Shown one piece after another: positions 24,847 through 32,514 of a stretch of 48,550 nt of DNA. The DNA is from Erysipelotrichaceae bacterium (GTDB lineage: Bacteria; Bacillota_I; Bacilli_A; Erysipelotrichales; Erysipelotrichaceae). Location: assembly GCA_017539105.1 (NCBI GenBank), contig JAFYHQ010000044.1, positions 1 through 48,550 on the forward strand. The letters are read 5' to 3'. Each line of letters begins with the position of its first letter. Positions within the stretch are counted from its first letter, which is position 1. Below the pieces are notes generated by a model. The model saw only the letters and a program-made list of their open reading frames with translations. It was not told the DNA's origin and did not search any database. Both the position numbers and the translations under genes were made by a program.

Positions 24847-25383
24847 TTATAGCTTCATAACCGCGGAAATCTCGTCGTCGTCTTCATAATAGCCCGGCTC
24901 GTTGAGCTCCTCAAAACCGAAAGATCCATAGAATCGTTTCGCCGCTTCGTTCGTAGGCTCATAAGACAGAACACAGTATTCCGCTTCGCCACATGGGAAT
25001 GTCCGTACGAACTCTAACGCAAGCCGCAACGCTTCTCTTCCATATCCGCGTCCCTGAAACCTCTTGTCGATCATAAAACGCCAGATGTAATAATAGTATT
25101 TGTCCCTATAAAACCGGTAGTTTTCACTGTTAAGCCATGCGTCTCTTTCGTAACCCGTCCAGTCGTTATCGTAACTGATCATTATGAACCCTACCAGAGT
25201 CTTCCCATTGTAGATCCCAAAGGGAAACACGGGCTTGCCTTCCGCAAGGGACAGATACGCATCTATCAGGCTCCAGTTGTTGCTTGCAACGAATTTTCTT
25301 TGTTCCTTTGAAACATTCAGATCAACTATAGCTTCAACGTTATCTTCAGTCACCTTTTCCAAATGGATATCAGGTTTTCTCAT
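24847..25383 (-). CDS. GNAT N-acetyltransferase (diamine/spermidine-acetyltransferase-like)
   Basis: A 178-residue single-domain GNAT. The acetyl-CoA loop is FQGRGYGREALRLAL, preceded by IWRFMIDKR and followed by LSYEPTNEAAKRFYGSFGF. The FASNNWSLIDAYLSL-type N-terminus resembles Blt/SpeG-like enzymes, but the target is not certain. Close paralog of 26345-26857: the stretch LALEFVRTFPCGEAEYC is nearly identical in both. GGAGGAAG ribosome site. Confidence 0.88.
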   Translation of the reverse strand: MRKPDIHLEKVTEDNVEAIVDLNVSKEQRKFVASNNWSLIDAYLSLAEGKPVFPFGIYNGKTLVGFIMISYDNDWTGYERDAWLNSENYRFYRDKYYYYIWRFMIDKRFQGRGYGREALRLALEFVRTFPCGEAEYCVLSYEPTNEAAKRFYGSFGFEELNEPGYYEDDDEISAVMKL

Positions 25384-25419
25384 TATGCTTCCTCCATAAA
25401 CTCCGATTTATTTCTTTGA

Positions 25420-26298
25420 TTATAGGTCTCTCTCCATAATGAAGAAGGTATGGCCTTTTGGCAGATCTTTTAATTCACCGGCAATTTTATATCCGGCCTT
25501 TAAGAAGAAACCCACATTCCAGTCATAGATCTCTTCAGCAATGATTTTGGTCGCACCTTTTTCTTTGGCTTTCTTTTCGTAATGCTTGATCAAATGCGTT
25601 CCCAGTCCCTGATTACGGTATTCTTCATCCACCCAGATCTTAGAAATCCAACCGACATCGACATCGGTCACTCCGGCCATGATGGCAGCGACGACTTTGC
25701 CATCTTCGTCCACCAGTTTCCGATTGATCTTGATGTAATCATGTTTGATGTCAAGATGTCTGTCATTGTATTCTTCAAGCCGATCACAGATATAATCGAC
25801 ATCTTCTTCTATTCCGTCCAGCAGTTCATATTTAATCGGTTTGCACTTTCTTTTGGGCTGCTTTTGATCCAGACATTTGAACAGCTGATAATCCGTATGA
25901 CCTTTGGGAGAGTCATTCAAAGCAGAAAAAACCGTATATCCATGTTTCAGATAATAGGGTCTGGCCTGGAAATCCCATGTTCCCAGCCAGATCAGATGAC
26001 ATCCTTTGCTTTCCGCAGCCTTTTCTACCGCCTGAAGAGCGTTTGAACCGAGTTCCTGTCTGCGGTATTTCTCATCGACCCACATGTCATCGATATACAT
26101 GCAGCCCCATGGATAGATATAACCGGTACAACCGGCAATGATATTGCCTTCCTTATCTACTATCTTTTTGCAAACCGTCTCTTCTTCTCGACTAAAGCCA
26201 TCAAGCATCGGTACGATCTGATAGTAATAGTCATAGACGAGTTCCTCTATCCGTTCCGAATCCTTGCGGGCGCTTCTTCTTAGTCTCAGTTTTTCCAT
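25420..26298 (-). CDS. Tandem-domain GNAT acetyltransferase
   Basis: A 292-residue protein of two GNAT domains. First half: MYIDDMWVDEKYRRQELGSNAL and RPYYLKHGYTVFSALNDSPKGHT. Second half: GWISKIWVDEEYRNQGLGTHLI and GFFLKAGYKIAGELKDLPKGHT. The two halves end with the same PKGHT motif, showing an internal duplication. The first acetyl-CoA loop is R-R-Q-E-L-G (Gly replaced by Glu); the second is the canonical R-N-Q-G-L-G. One half may therefore be structural only. AAGGAT ribosome site. Substrate unknown. Confidence 0.88.
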   Translation of the reverse strand: MEKLRLRRSARKDSERIEELVYDYYYQIVPMLDGFSREEETVCKKIVDKEGNIIAGCTGYIYPWGCMYIDDMWVDEKYRRQELGSNALQAVEKAAESKGCHLIWLGTWDFQARPYYLKHGYTVFSALNDSPKGHTDYQLFKCLDQKQPKRKCKPIKYELLDGIEEDVDYICDRLEEYNDRHLDIKHDYIKINRKLVDEDGKVVAAIMAGVTDVDVGWISKIWVDEEYRNQGLGTHLIKHYEKKAKEKGATKIIAEEIYDWNVGFFLKAGYKIAGELKDLPKGHTFFIMERDL

Positions 26299-26344
26299 TA
26301 TTTATCCTTTATTCGATGATCTCTTAATACAGACGCGATTTGTT

Positions 26345-26857
26345 TTACAGTTTCAGTACAGCGGGGATCTCATCCCATCCTTTCGGCATCTCTTCTGCTT
26401 CTACAAAGCCGAAAGAACGGTAAAGCTGTCTTGCCACCTCGTTTTCCGGCTCATAGGATAGCCAGCAATACTCCGCTTCTCCGCATGGGAAGGTACGGAT
26501 GAATTCCAGCGCCAGTCTCATTGCCTCTTTCCCATAGCCTTTTCCCTGAAACTTCTTATCGATCATGAAACGCCAAATCAGATAATTGTCTCTAATCAGA
26601 GGATACTTTTCATAATCATCTTCTTCATCGGCGATATCATATCCAATCATCACAAAACCGACAGGAGTTTCACCATCATAAACACCGAACGGCTGCGCAT
26701 ATCTGCCGGAAACGGCATTCGCATAGGCTTCGGCAATACTGTAACTGTTATCCGCTACGAAGTTGTATTGAGATTCAAATGGCTCAAGATCAATCAGTTC
26801 CTCAAAGTTGTCCTTATCGACCTTCACGAGTCTGACATTTCTGTTTTCGTTATTCAT
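26345..26857 (-). CDS. GNAT N-acetyltransferase, paralog of 24847-25383
   Basis: A 170-residue GNAT with FQGKGYGKEAMRLAL and LSYEPENEVARQLYRSFGF. The shared block with the neighbour (IWRFMIDK, LALEF, RTFPCGEAEYC) points to a local duplication split by the tandem GNAT gene. AGGGGGC ribosome site. A TATAAT at 26905-26910 (minus) may be its promoter, without a clear -35. Confidence 0.88.
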   Translation of the reverse strand: MNNENRNVRLVKVDKDNFEELIDLEPFESQYNFVADNSYSIAEAYANAVSGRYAQPFGVYDGETPVGFVMIGYDIADEEDDYEKYPLIRDNYLIWRFMIDKKFQGKGYGKEAMRLALEFIRTFPCGEAEYCWLSYEPENEVARQLYRSFGFVEAEEMPKGWDEIPAVLKL

Positions 26858-27015
26858 ATATGCCCCCTATCATCCTGGTATGTATCGAATCATCCAACTC
26901 TTTAATTATAGTATAACCGTTGTTTCACGGAACTACACCATGAGTATAGAATCCATGCGACATTCTTATTTATTCGTTTTGTCTGAGCGTTTTATTTGAT
27001 GTTCAAAAAAAGGAG

Positions 27016-27047
27016 CAAATAAAAAGTATGGCTGAAACCATACTTTT
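27016..27047 (-). terminator. Terminator after the CPBP protease gene
   Basis: AAAAGTATGG / CCATACTTTT stem, six-base loop, T-run on the minus strand. It lies 27 nt past the stop codon of the protease gene. The style is the same as the tRNA-Leu terminator. Confidence 0.8.
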
Positions 27048-27073
27048 CCGTTTATCAGTGCTGAATCGTTTTT

Positions 27074-27733
27074 TTACCAGAAAAAAGCATACACTTCGAT
27101 CATGCCGATCATATTCATCAGAAAATGACCGACAGTGCTGACAAGACAGTTGTTCGTCTTTCTCATCATCATTGAATAAAGGATGGCATCGATAAAGATC
27201 CCGACAAGATCAAATATGACAACTGCGGTATTTCCGCTTGCCAGATGAGCCAAAGCAAATACAGCCGAAGATGCCAGCGAAACAGGCCAGAAGCCGAATA
27301 GCTTCATTCCTTTGCCGGTAAAGAATCCGCGGAACGCAATCTCTTCGCCAAGAGCTCCGATGATCAGCTGGACGGTCAGAACAAGGAAGTTTTCAAAATC
27401 AAGGATCGAATCGGTTCTTCCCAGGACATGATCGACATACTGACGTCCAAACAATGCCGTTCCCAAAACGATGTCTACGATCGAAATGGCCAGCAGGATC
27501 AGCCACAGAAACGGACCGCACTTCTTCAGATCGGCAAAGAAGGTATTAAAACGCAGACCGGATTCTTCTTTTGGCGTTTTTGAAATCCATTCAACAATGA
27601 AGAAAAACGCAATGCCTATGACCAGCGAATATTCTGCCAGCTGATGGGTCAGCAGCAGTCTCGTCAATACCAGCAAAATCATGGCAACGATACCGATGAT
27701 CGTCAGAATGTTTCCTTTATCAGTTTTTTTCAT
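27074..27733 (-). CDS. CPBP-family intramembrane metalloprotease (Abi)
   Basis: A 219-residue membrane protein with about six to seven membrane segments. The active-site motifs are present: GEEIAFRGFF (EExxxR), FALAHL (FxxxH) and HFLMNMIG (HxxxN). The family includes Rce1-like enzymes and bacteriocin-immunity proteins. GGAGGAT ribosome site. It follows a TetR regulator by 21 nt in the same direction, so the regulator probably controls it. Substrate unknown. Confidence 0.87.
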   Translation of the reverse strand: MKKTDKGNILTIIGIVAMILLVLTRLLLTHQLAEYSLVIGIAFFFIVEWISKTPKEESGLRFNTFFADLKKCGPFLWLILLAISIVDIVLGTALFGRQYVDHVLGRTDSILDFENFLVLTVQLIIGALGEEIAFRGFFTGKGMKLFGFWPVSLASSAVFALAHLASGNTAVVIFDLVGIFIDAILYSMMMRKTNNCLVSTVGHFLMNMIGMIEVYAFFW

Positions 27734-27754
27734 ATAGTTATCCTCCGTAACAGA

Positions 27755-28300
27755 TCATTTTCTGTTTTTCATAAGTCCTTCTGCCGTACGATCCAAGGCC
27801 TTCCTTAATGACTCCTCATCATATTCCAGAACGTTGTTGGCGATCAGGCTGGCATAGCCATGTACCATGGCAAAGAGCACCTCGAAACAATCCAGCGCTT
27901 CTTTTTCTGACATTTCCATATCCTTGGCAGCCGCTGAAATGATCGAAGCATCGGCATTATCCCGTATCAGATGAATCAGATTCAAACCGTCAAAACGTCC
28001 GGACTGGAAAAGAAAACGGAACAGTTCGGTCTCCTCGCTGGCGAATCTTATGTATCTTAATCCGATCTCCATGAAATCATCACTGGCAGTGATATATTCC
28101 GTATGAAAGATCCCCGCTCTTTCATATACCTGATCCATCAGTTCCTTCAGATTCGGAAACTGATACATGACAGGCTGTGTGGAACAGCCGAGTTCTTCCG
28201 CCAGTCTTCTGGCAGTCAACGCAGAAGAACCTTCCTTTCTGACCAGCCGGAAGGCTCCTTCGATCATATCTTCTCTTGTTGTGATGGGTTTCTTTGGCAT
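27755..28300 (-). CDS. TetR/AcrR-family transcriptional regulator
   Basis: A 181-residue regulator. The N-terminal helix-turn-helix is clear: ITTREDMIEGAFRLVRKEG, then LTARRLAEELGCSTQPVMYQF. The C-terminal ligand domain resembles TetR_C_33-type (FRFLFQSGRFDGLN). Its own start region carries an inverted repeat over the -10 box, so it probably represses itself and the protease downstream. No clear Shine-Dalgarno. Confidence 0.9.
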   Translation of the reverse strand: MPKKPITTREDMIEGAFRLVRKEGSSALTARRLAEELGCSTQPVMYQFPNLKELMDQVYERAGIFHTEYITASDDFMEIGLRYIRFASEETELFRFLFQSGRFDGLNLIHLIRDNADASIISAAAKDMEMSEKEALDCFEVLFAMVHGYASLIANNVLEYDEESLRKALDRTAEGLMKNRK

Positions 28301-28306
28301 AATACT

Positions 28307-28320
28307 ATAACATCTGTTAT
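28307..28320 (-). promoter_or_regulatory. Inverted-repeat operator overlapping the TetR promoter
   Basis: ATAACA-TC-TGTTAT: perfect 6-bp half-sites separated by 2 bp. It overlaps the first two bases of the -10 and covers the transcription start. This placement is typical of TetR self-repression; the binding is inferred. Confidence 0.5.
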
Positions 28321-28347
28321 TATATTCCCATAAAGAACAGGCGTCAA
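28319..28347 (-). promoter_or_regulatory. Promoter of the TetR/CPBP operon
   Basis: -35 TTGACG (28342-28347), 17-nt spacer, consensus -10 TATAAT (28319-28324) on the minus strand. The -35 lies in the loop and the adjoining stem base of the terminator for the upstream GNAT gene. Confidence 0.75.
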
Positions 28348-28357
28348 TCCGCCTGTT
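28331..28357 (-). terminator. Terminator of the upstream GNAT gene, overlapping the TetR -35
   Basis: Perfect 8-bp stem AACAGGCG / CGCCTGTT with a six-base loop. On the minus strand it is followed by TTCTTTA, a modest T-tract. It lies 25 nt past the stop at 28382. Confidence 0.6.
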
Positions 28358-28381
28358 TCTGTTTATCCTGAAGATTTCGTC

Positions 28382-28801
28382 TTATATCTTTTTATACATG
28401 AAATACCTGTTCAGTTTCGAATCCTTGCTGTTGCGGACGAATTCCGTTTCATAGCCAAGCTTTCCATAAAAATCCGGTGCCTGAAAAGCGAAGGTAGATA
28501 GCGTTATGATCTCATAGCCCTTCCCTTTATAGGCATCTTCGACGGTCCTGACAAGCCTGCTTCCCAAACCGCTTCTTCGATATTTTCGGTCAATGACCAG
28601 ATCGCTGATATGAACCTCGTCGTAGAAAGCATGCCCCGTGATCACACCGATGATCTTTCCTTCTTCGTTTTCCGCAGTATAGCAGAATGAATCATAATCA
28701 AGCGGAATCTCGTTTTCTTCACTGTAAGAAAGAAACTCATCATGGATGAAACGGCCGATCCTTTCATCTTCTTCGTTTACTCTTCTGATCTTGAATTCCA
28801 T
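28382..28801 (-). CDS. GNAT N-acetyltransferase
   Basis: A 139-residue GNAT: VHISDLVIDRKYRRSGLGSRLVRTVED (R-R-S-G-L-G loop) and FQAPDFYGKLGYETEF. The frame is open to 28831, but ATG 28801 (MEFKIRRVNEEDE) has AAGGAG 6 nt upstream and is the better start. It follows the next GNAT gene (stop at 28828) closely. Substrate unknown. Confidence 0.85.
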   Translation of the reverse strand: MEFKIRRVNEEDERIGRFIHDEFLSYSEENEIPLDYDSFCYTAENEEGKIIGVITGHAFYDEVHISDLVIDRKYRRSGLGSRLVRTVEDAYKGKGYEIITLSTFAFQAPDFYGKLGYETEFVRNSKDSKLNRYFMYKKI

Positions 28802-28827
28802 CGCTGTCTCCTTGGCAACATTCACGT

Positions 28828-29382
28828 TCATAAGTCCAAGCGGTAAGTAATCGCATCATACTTCCTGCCATCGACTTCCCGGTGATCCTTTTTTCTTGCG
28901 ATCTCATTAAATCCCAGTTTTCCTGCAAGCCTTATCATCGCCTGATTTCCCGACCAGGTCTGCGTATAAAAAGAACGATATCCGTGTTCCTTCAGATAAT
29001 CAAGATACGATTGGAATGCTTTCGTTCCAAGACCGCATTTTCTATCCTCTACGCAAGGAATATCCAGGCCGATGGCAGGGATTTTTTCCTCATTGTCGAC
29101 ATATTCCAGATCGGTATAGGAACAGATCCAGCCGATATGTTTCCCATCGGATTCGATCTCATATTTCCGGCGTACCCTGTCTTGCGGAAGCTCTTTTACG
29201 GAATGATAGTATTCCGTCCAGTTTCTACGTTCCGTTTCTTCATCGGTATTAAAAGGCTCCCATGGCGCATCCCAATCTCCCCATTCCGTTTCCACGGTAA
29301 ACCATCGGACATAGTCTTCGATATCGCTTTCTTTCATATCTCTTAATACAAGCACGATATCACCCCATTCTATCGTTTCCAT
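28828..29382 (-). CDS. GNAT N-acetyltransferase (RimJ/RimL-like)
   Basis: A 184-residue protein with the GNAT_3-type layout: GKHIGWICSYTDLEYVD, then PAIGLDIPCVEDRKCGLGTKAFQ (K-C-G-L-G loop), and QTWSGNQAMIRLAGKLGF. Many relatives act on protein N-termini, sugars or antibiotics; the target is unknown here. The start at 29382 overlaps the end of the metalloprotease-like gene by 13 nt and has no own ribosome site, so it depends on coupling. Confidence 0.83.
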   Translation of the reverse strand: METIEWGDIVLVLRDMKESDIEDYVRWFTVETEWGDWDAPWEPFNTDEETERRNWTEYYHSVKELPQDRVRRKYEIESDGKHIGWICSYTDLEYVDNEEKIPAIGLDIPCVEDRKCGLGTKAFQSYLDYLKEHGYRSFYTQTWSGNQAMIRLAGKLGFNEIARKKDHREVDGRKYDAITYRLDL

Positions 29383-30449
29383 ACATGATGCAAATGGAAA
29401 TCTTCATCCATTTCCGCGACAAAATCGCCATTCAGCACCTTCATGCTTGCGAATATTGCCTCTTCCATAGCAGGAAGTTCATTTCCTTCCACATAACCGA
29501 TGAAATAAGTCAGGATCGCATACTTCCCATCCCAGCTGGCATCATACACGTTCCATCCGACCAGCCTGTGATCGCCATCCAGAACAAGATCACCTTTTTC
29601 TATCGTCTCTTTTACGATTTCTTCTGATTTCTTTTGCCATTCCTTCTTGTATTCGATGACCCGTTCATCGATTTCAGGTAACGTTTCGTTTTCTGCAGGA
29701 TTATCCGAATCAAGAGCTGCGATAGAAAAAGGAACATCCGTAAACGTATCGGTATCGAATGATGAATATTTCTTCAGACACGCGATAAATGCGGCACCGG
29801 TCAGATAGGTTACGGAACGGATCGGAAAATAGCGGGAAGTATCCTGGATTTCCGAGAATAAACCGCTCCATTTCTTCTGTGCTTTTGTTTCATCAAGCTG
29901 TTTCAAGGCAGACAGTTCCACAAAATGCGCAGAGCCTTCGATCTGTTCGATACGCGATTCATAATCGTATTCATAAGGGAACAGATCCCTGCGCGACTTG
30001 CGTAAAGCCAGAAGCCTGTAAAAGTCTTCCGGAGAATCTTCCATCAGGCACTTTCGCATGCATTCCGCTTCTTTCAGCTTCAATGTAATATTCATTTCAT
30101 CATAGCGATATTTCACCAAGGCGGCTTGCTCATCCGCCCAGCGGCGCTCATTGGAAACATGCTGGAAGGCATGAAACATTTCATGCACGATTTTCGAAGA
30201 AAGCACATCACAGTCTCTGGCTTCTTCAGAAATATTCCAGATCGCGATGTATTCTCCCTTATATCTGATCGAAGTATTTCCGATAAATTCAGCAGGTTTT
30301 TCAGTATAGCCTTCTTTCAGGAATGCCTGTTCCTCATCATACAATGCGAACGGAAACGCTGAAAAACCTCTGTATAACACAGAAAAATCGATCCGATCCA
30401 ATCGATTTTCAATTTCACGATAGACAGATTCAAGTTCCATAGTCTTCAT
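29370..30449 (-). CDS. Putative cytoplasmic HExxH zinc metalloprotease
   Basis: A 359-residue protein of unknown family. It has SSKIVHEMFHAFQHVSN, a gluzincin-type HEMFH (HExxH) helix near residue 90, and IEQIEGSAHFVEL, whose E could be the third metal ligand. No signal peptide or membrane segment, so it probably acts in the cytoplasm. The C-terminal third (LVLDGDHRLVGWNVYDASWDG) is a separate beta-rich part. AAAGGT ribosome site. Family assignment is inferred only from the motif; an HExxH motif can also occur by chance, but the spacing to the glutamate supports an enzyme. Confidence 0.6.
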   Translation of the reverse strand: MKTMELESVYREIENRLDRIDFSVLYRGFSAFPFALYDEEQAFLKEGYTEKPAEFIGNTSIRYKGEYIAIWNISEEARDCDVLSSKIVHEMFHAFQHVSNERRWADEQAALVKYRYDEMNITLKLKEAECMRKCLMEDSPEDFYRLLALRKSRRDLFPYEYDYESRIEQIEGSAHFVELSALKQLDETKAQKKWSGLFSEIQDTSRYFPIRSVTYLTGAAFIACLKKYSSFDTDTFTDVPFSIAALDSDNPAENETLPEIDERVIEYKKEWQKKSEEIVKETIEKGDLVLDGDHRLVGWNVYDASWDGKYAILTYFIGYVEGNELPAMEEAIFASMKVLNGDFVAEMDEDFHLHHVWKR

Positions 30450-30470
30450 ATCATTACCTTTCAGATGTTT

Positions 30471-30965
30471 TCACAAAGCAGAGATCCAGAGATCGGCTTC
30501 CGCACGCGTCTTAAAGATCAGTCTAGTCTTATCCGGATATTTTTCGATCAGCCGGTATATCACAGGACGTTTCTCTTTCCGATACCGCCTGACTTCTTCT
30601 ACAAGATCAGGATCCAGCTGCTGCGCCGTCCAAGGCATGTCCGGCCTGTCTTTGCCGATACGATCGATAATGCCATTCATGCATTCTTCTTCATCATAAT
30701 CCAGAAAAATCACCGTATCGCAAAAGAGAAAACGCGTTTCATAAGTCCTGCTGTAGTCGCCATCAATGATCCATTTTTCATTCTGCAGTATTTCATTCAG
30801 TTTTTCATCGAATTCATCCCTGCCGATATGGGTACGGTCTTCCTTCCACCAGATATGATCCAGATGAAACAAAGGCAGGCCTGTCTTGTTCTGCAACACT
30901 CTTGCCAGAGTGCTCTTTCCGCTGCCCGGACATCCCACTATGATGATCCTTTCACCTGTTTCCAT
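30471..30965 (-). CDS. Small P-loop kinase, adenylate-kinase-like (FlaR/topology-modulation type)
   Basis: A 164-residue protein: IIIVGCPGSGKSTLARVL (Walker A near residue 11), PLFHLDHIWWKEDRT (the D-x-x-W-W motif characteristic of this family), WIIDGDYSRTYETRFLFCDTVIFLD (Walker B region), and a lid with R residues. Relatives are annotated as topology modulation protein or adenylate kinase; the true substrate is unclear. ATG 30965 has GAGGAA upstream. A TTG start at 30989 overlapping the previous gene is less likely. Confidence 0.82.
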   Translation of the reverse strand: METGERIIIVGCPGSGKSTLARVLQNKTGLPLFHLDHIWWKEDRTHIGRDEFDEKLNEILQNEKWIIDGDYSRTYETRFLFCDTVIFLDYDEEECMNGIIDRIGKDRPDMPWTAQQLDPDLVEEVRRYRKEKRPVIYRLIEKYPDKTRLIFKTRAEADLWISAL

Positions 30966-30985
30966 CTGCCGCTGTTTCCTCACGG

Positions 30986-32038
30986 TCAATGTCCGATTGA
31001 CAGCTTTCCTTCCAGCAGGGCATCGATCACGATGCCGGAAACATCGAAGAGATTATGCATGGCCGGTTCGAAAATATCCAAAGTCTCGTTGTTTTCTTCG
31101 CTGACCCTTTCGCTGTAAGTGTCATTATCAGTCCATAGGCTTTCCGGCGTTTCCTTCCCCAGAAACAGATCTATATTCACAATGACACGCAAAGAAATGA
31201 CCCGATCCAGCATATCGAAGCATTCTGCGGCATGCGCGATAGCGATTTCTTCCATTTCTGTCACGGCATACGGATCAGGAACCTCATAGTACTCTGTGAT
31301 ATATTTCGCATTTTCATGATCGTACCGTCCTTTCCAGTAGTTATCTCCGGACAATGCGGTTCCTTTCATGACGATAGGTTCTCTTTCTGTTTTCTCCGGT
31401 TCGGCATATGAATCTGACAGAATCTGTTTTGTCAGTTCCGTCGTCTGCAACGGACAGTCTTTGATCATTTCATAAACCGCTTCATACAATTCCGGATTGA
31501 ACATTCTGTATGCCTGTTCTGTCAGTCCTTCTTCCGGAAACCAGGTCACGAGGTTTTCCGGATCTGCCATTTCGCTGGAATCCGCATGATGTCCCAGATC
31601 ATAGTCGCAGGTCGTGGTAACGACGACGATATCTCCGAGAGCCGTATCTTCGCTGTTTCCCCCTCCACAGCCTACGGAAACGATATAGGCATCCGAACAG
31701 TCATAGCTCTCATCCGAAAGAAGAGCCATCAGCGACAGACCGGCAGCCGTTTTCCCTGAACCTGTCACAAGTATTCCGACACCTTCTTCATTGACATAGA
31801 AATGGCCGGTGGAAGGCATATGCGGGATTTCGGTTTCGATGCAGCCGCTGCAATACCGTTCATAAAACAGCTGCGCTTCGCCCGGAAAGTCTCCAGTCAT
31901 CTCACCGATCTCGAATTTTGGCACGATGATGACACGAAGACTTGTCTTCTTTTGCGCAACGGAACAGGATGACAGGAATATAGCACACAAAAAGATTCCG
32001 ATAACAGCCGTCATGATTCTGTTTCTGTGCTTCATCAT
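30986..32038 (-). CDS. Lipoprotein of the purine nucleoside permease (NUP) family, chromosomal copy
   Basis: A 350-residue lipoprotein with signal MMKHRNRIMTAVIGIFLCAI and lipobox FLSSC (C25). The mature domain matches its island paralog almost throughout: GEMTGDFPGEAQLFYERYC, GVGILVTGSGKTAAG, VSVGCGGGNSEDTALGD, DNYWKGRYD, VTEMEEIAIAHAAE, DRVISLRVIVN. AAGGAGG lies 5 nt upstream of the first ATG. It sits between a hypothetical gene and the small kinase, so nucleoside handling is a plausible theme. The role of membrane-anchored NUP proteins in Firmicutes is not established. Confidence 0.82.
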   Translation of the reverse strand: MMKHRNRIMTAVIGIFLCAIFLSSCSVAQKKTSLRVIIVPKFEIGEMTGDFPGEAQLFYERYCSGCIETEIPHMPSTGHFYVNEEGVGILVTGSGKTAAGLSLMALLSDESYDCSDAYIVSVGCGGGNSEDTALGDIVVVTTTCDYDLGHHADSSEMADPENLVTWFPEEGLTEQAYRMFNPELYEAVYEMIKDCPLQTTELTKQILSDSYAEPEKTEREPIVMKGTALSGDNYWKGRYDHENAKYITEYYEVPDPYAVTEMEEIAIAHAAECFDMLDRVISLRVIVNIDLFLGKETPESLWTDNDTYSERVSEENNETLDIFEPAMHNLFDVSGIVIDALLEGKLSIGH

Positions 32039-32048
32039 ATGTTCCTCC

Positions 32049-32504
32049 TTATTCCTCGTCTTTCTTTATTTCCTCTGAAACGATCTCGCCATGCAGTTCC
32101 TTGAAGCGCCGGTTCAGCTCTTTCAGCAAGTCTATGTCATGTTTTGAATATATCCTGTACTCACAGATACAGTATTCATCTCTATCCTTTTTCGAAGATG
32201 CCTCATCCTCCAAAGTGATCCTGTATTCCCAGGGACTGTAATCCGTGGCGAACATACTGCTTTTCAGACGCTTGCTTAAGGAAAGGATCTTCTTTTCTTT
32301 TAGAAAACGTTCAAACTCTTCCAGTTTCTCTGCGGAAACCGCATAACCGGTAACTCTTACAGGATCACTGAAACAGTCGCAGTCTTCGCTTGTGATCGTC
32401 CATTCTCCGTTTTCATTTTTATGCAGGATCTCCTGATGCCTGGCTCCCCGCATATCGCTGTAACCCGGACTGTAAGTGAATTTCTGTAGTTTTATCTCTT
32501 TCAT
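32049..32504 (-). CDS. Hypothetical protein (151 residues)
   Basis: Not recognised. It is acidic/basic and soluble, with no signal peptide. Features: TYSPGYSDMRGARHQEIL near the start, a CDCFSDPVRV segment, a lysine-rich middle (FLKEKKILSLSKRLKSS) and a charged end. It lies 11 nt before the NUP-like lipoprotein on the same strand and after the membrane protein 32515-33414, so it is probably co-transcribed with both. Confidence 0.6.
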   Translation of the reverse strand: MKEIKLQKFTYSPGYSDMRGARHQEILHKNENGEWTITSEDCDCFSDPVRVTGYAVSAEKLEEFERFLKEKKILSLSKRLKSSMFATDYSPWEYRITLEDEASSKKDRDEYCICEYRIYSKHDIDLLKELNRRFKELHGEIVSEEIKKDEE

Positions 32505-32514
32505 ATTCTGCTGA

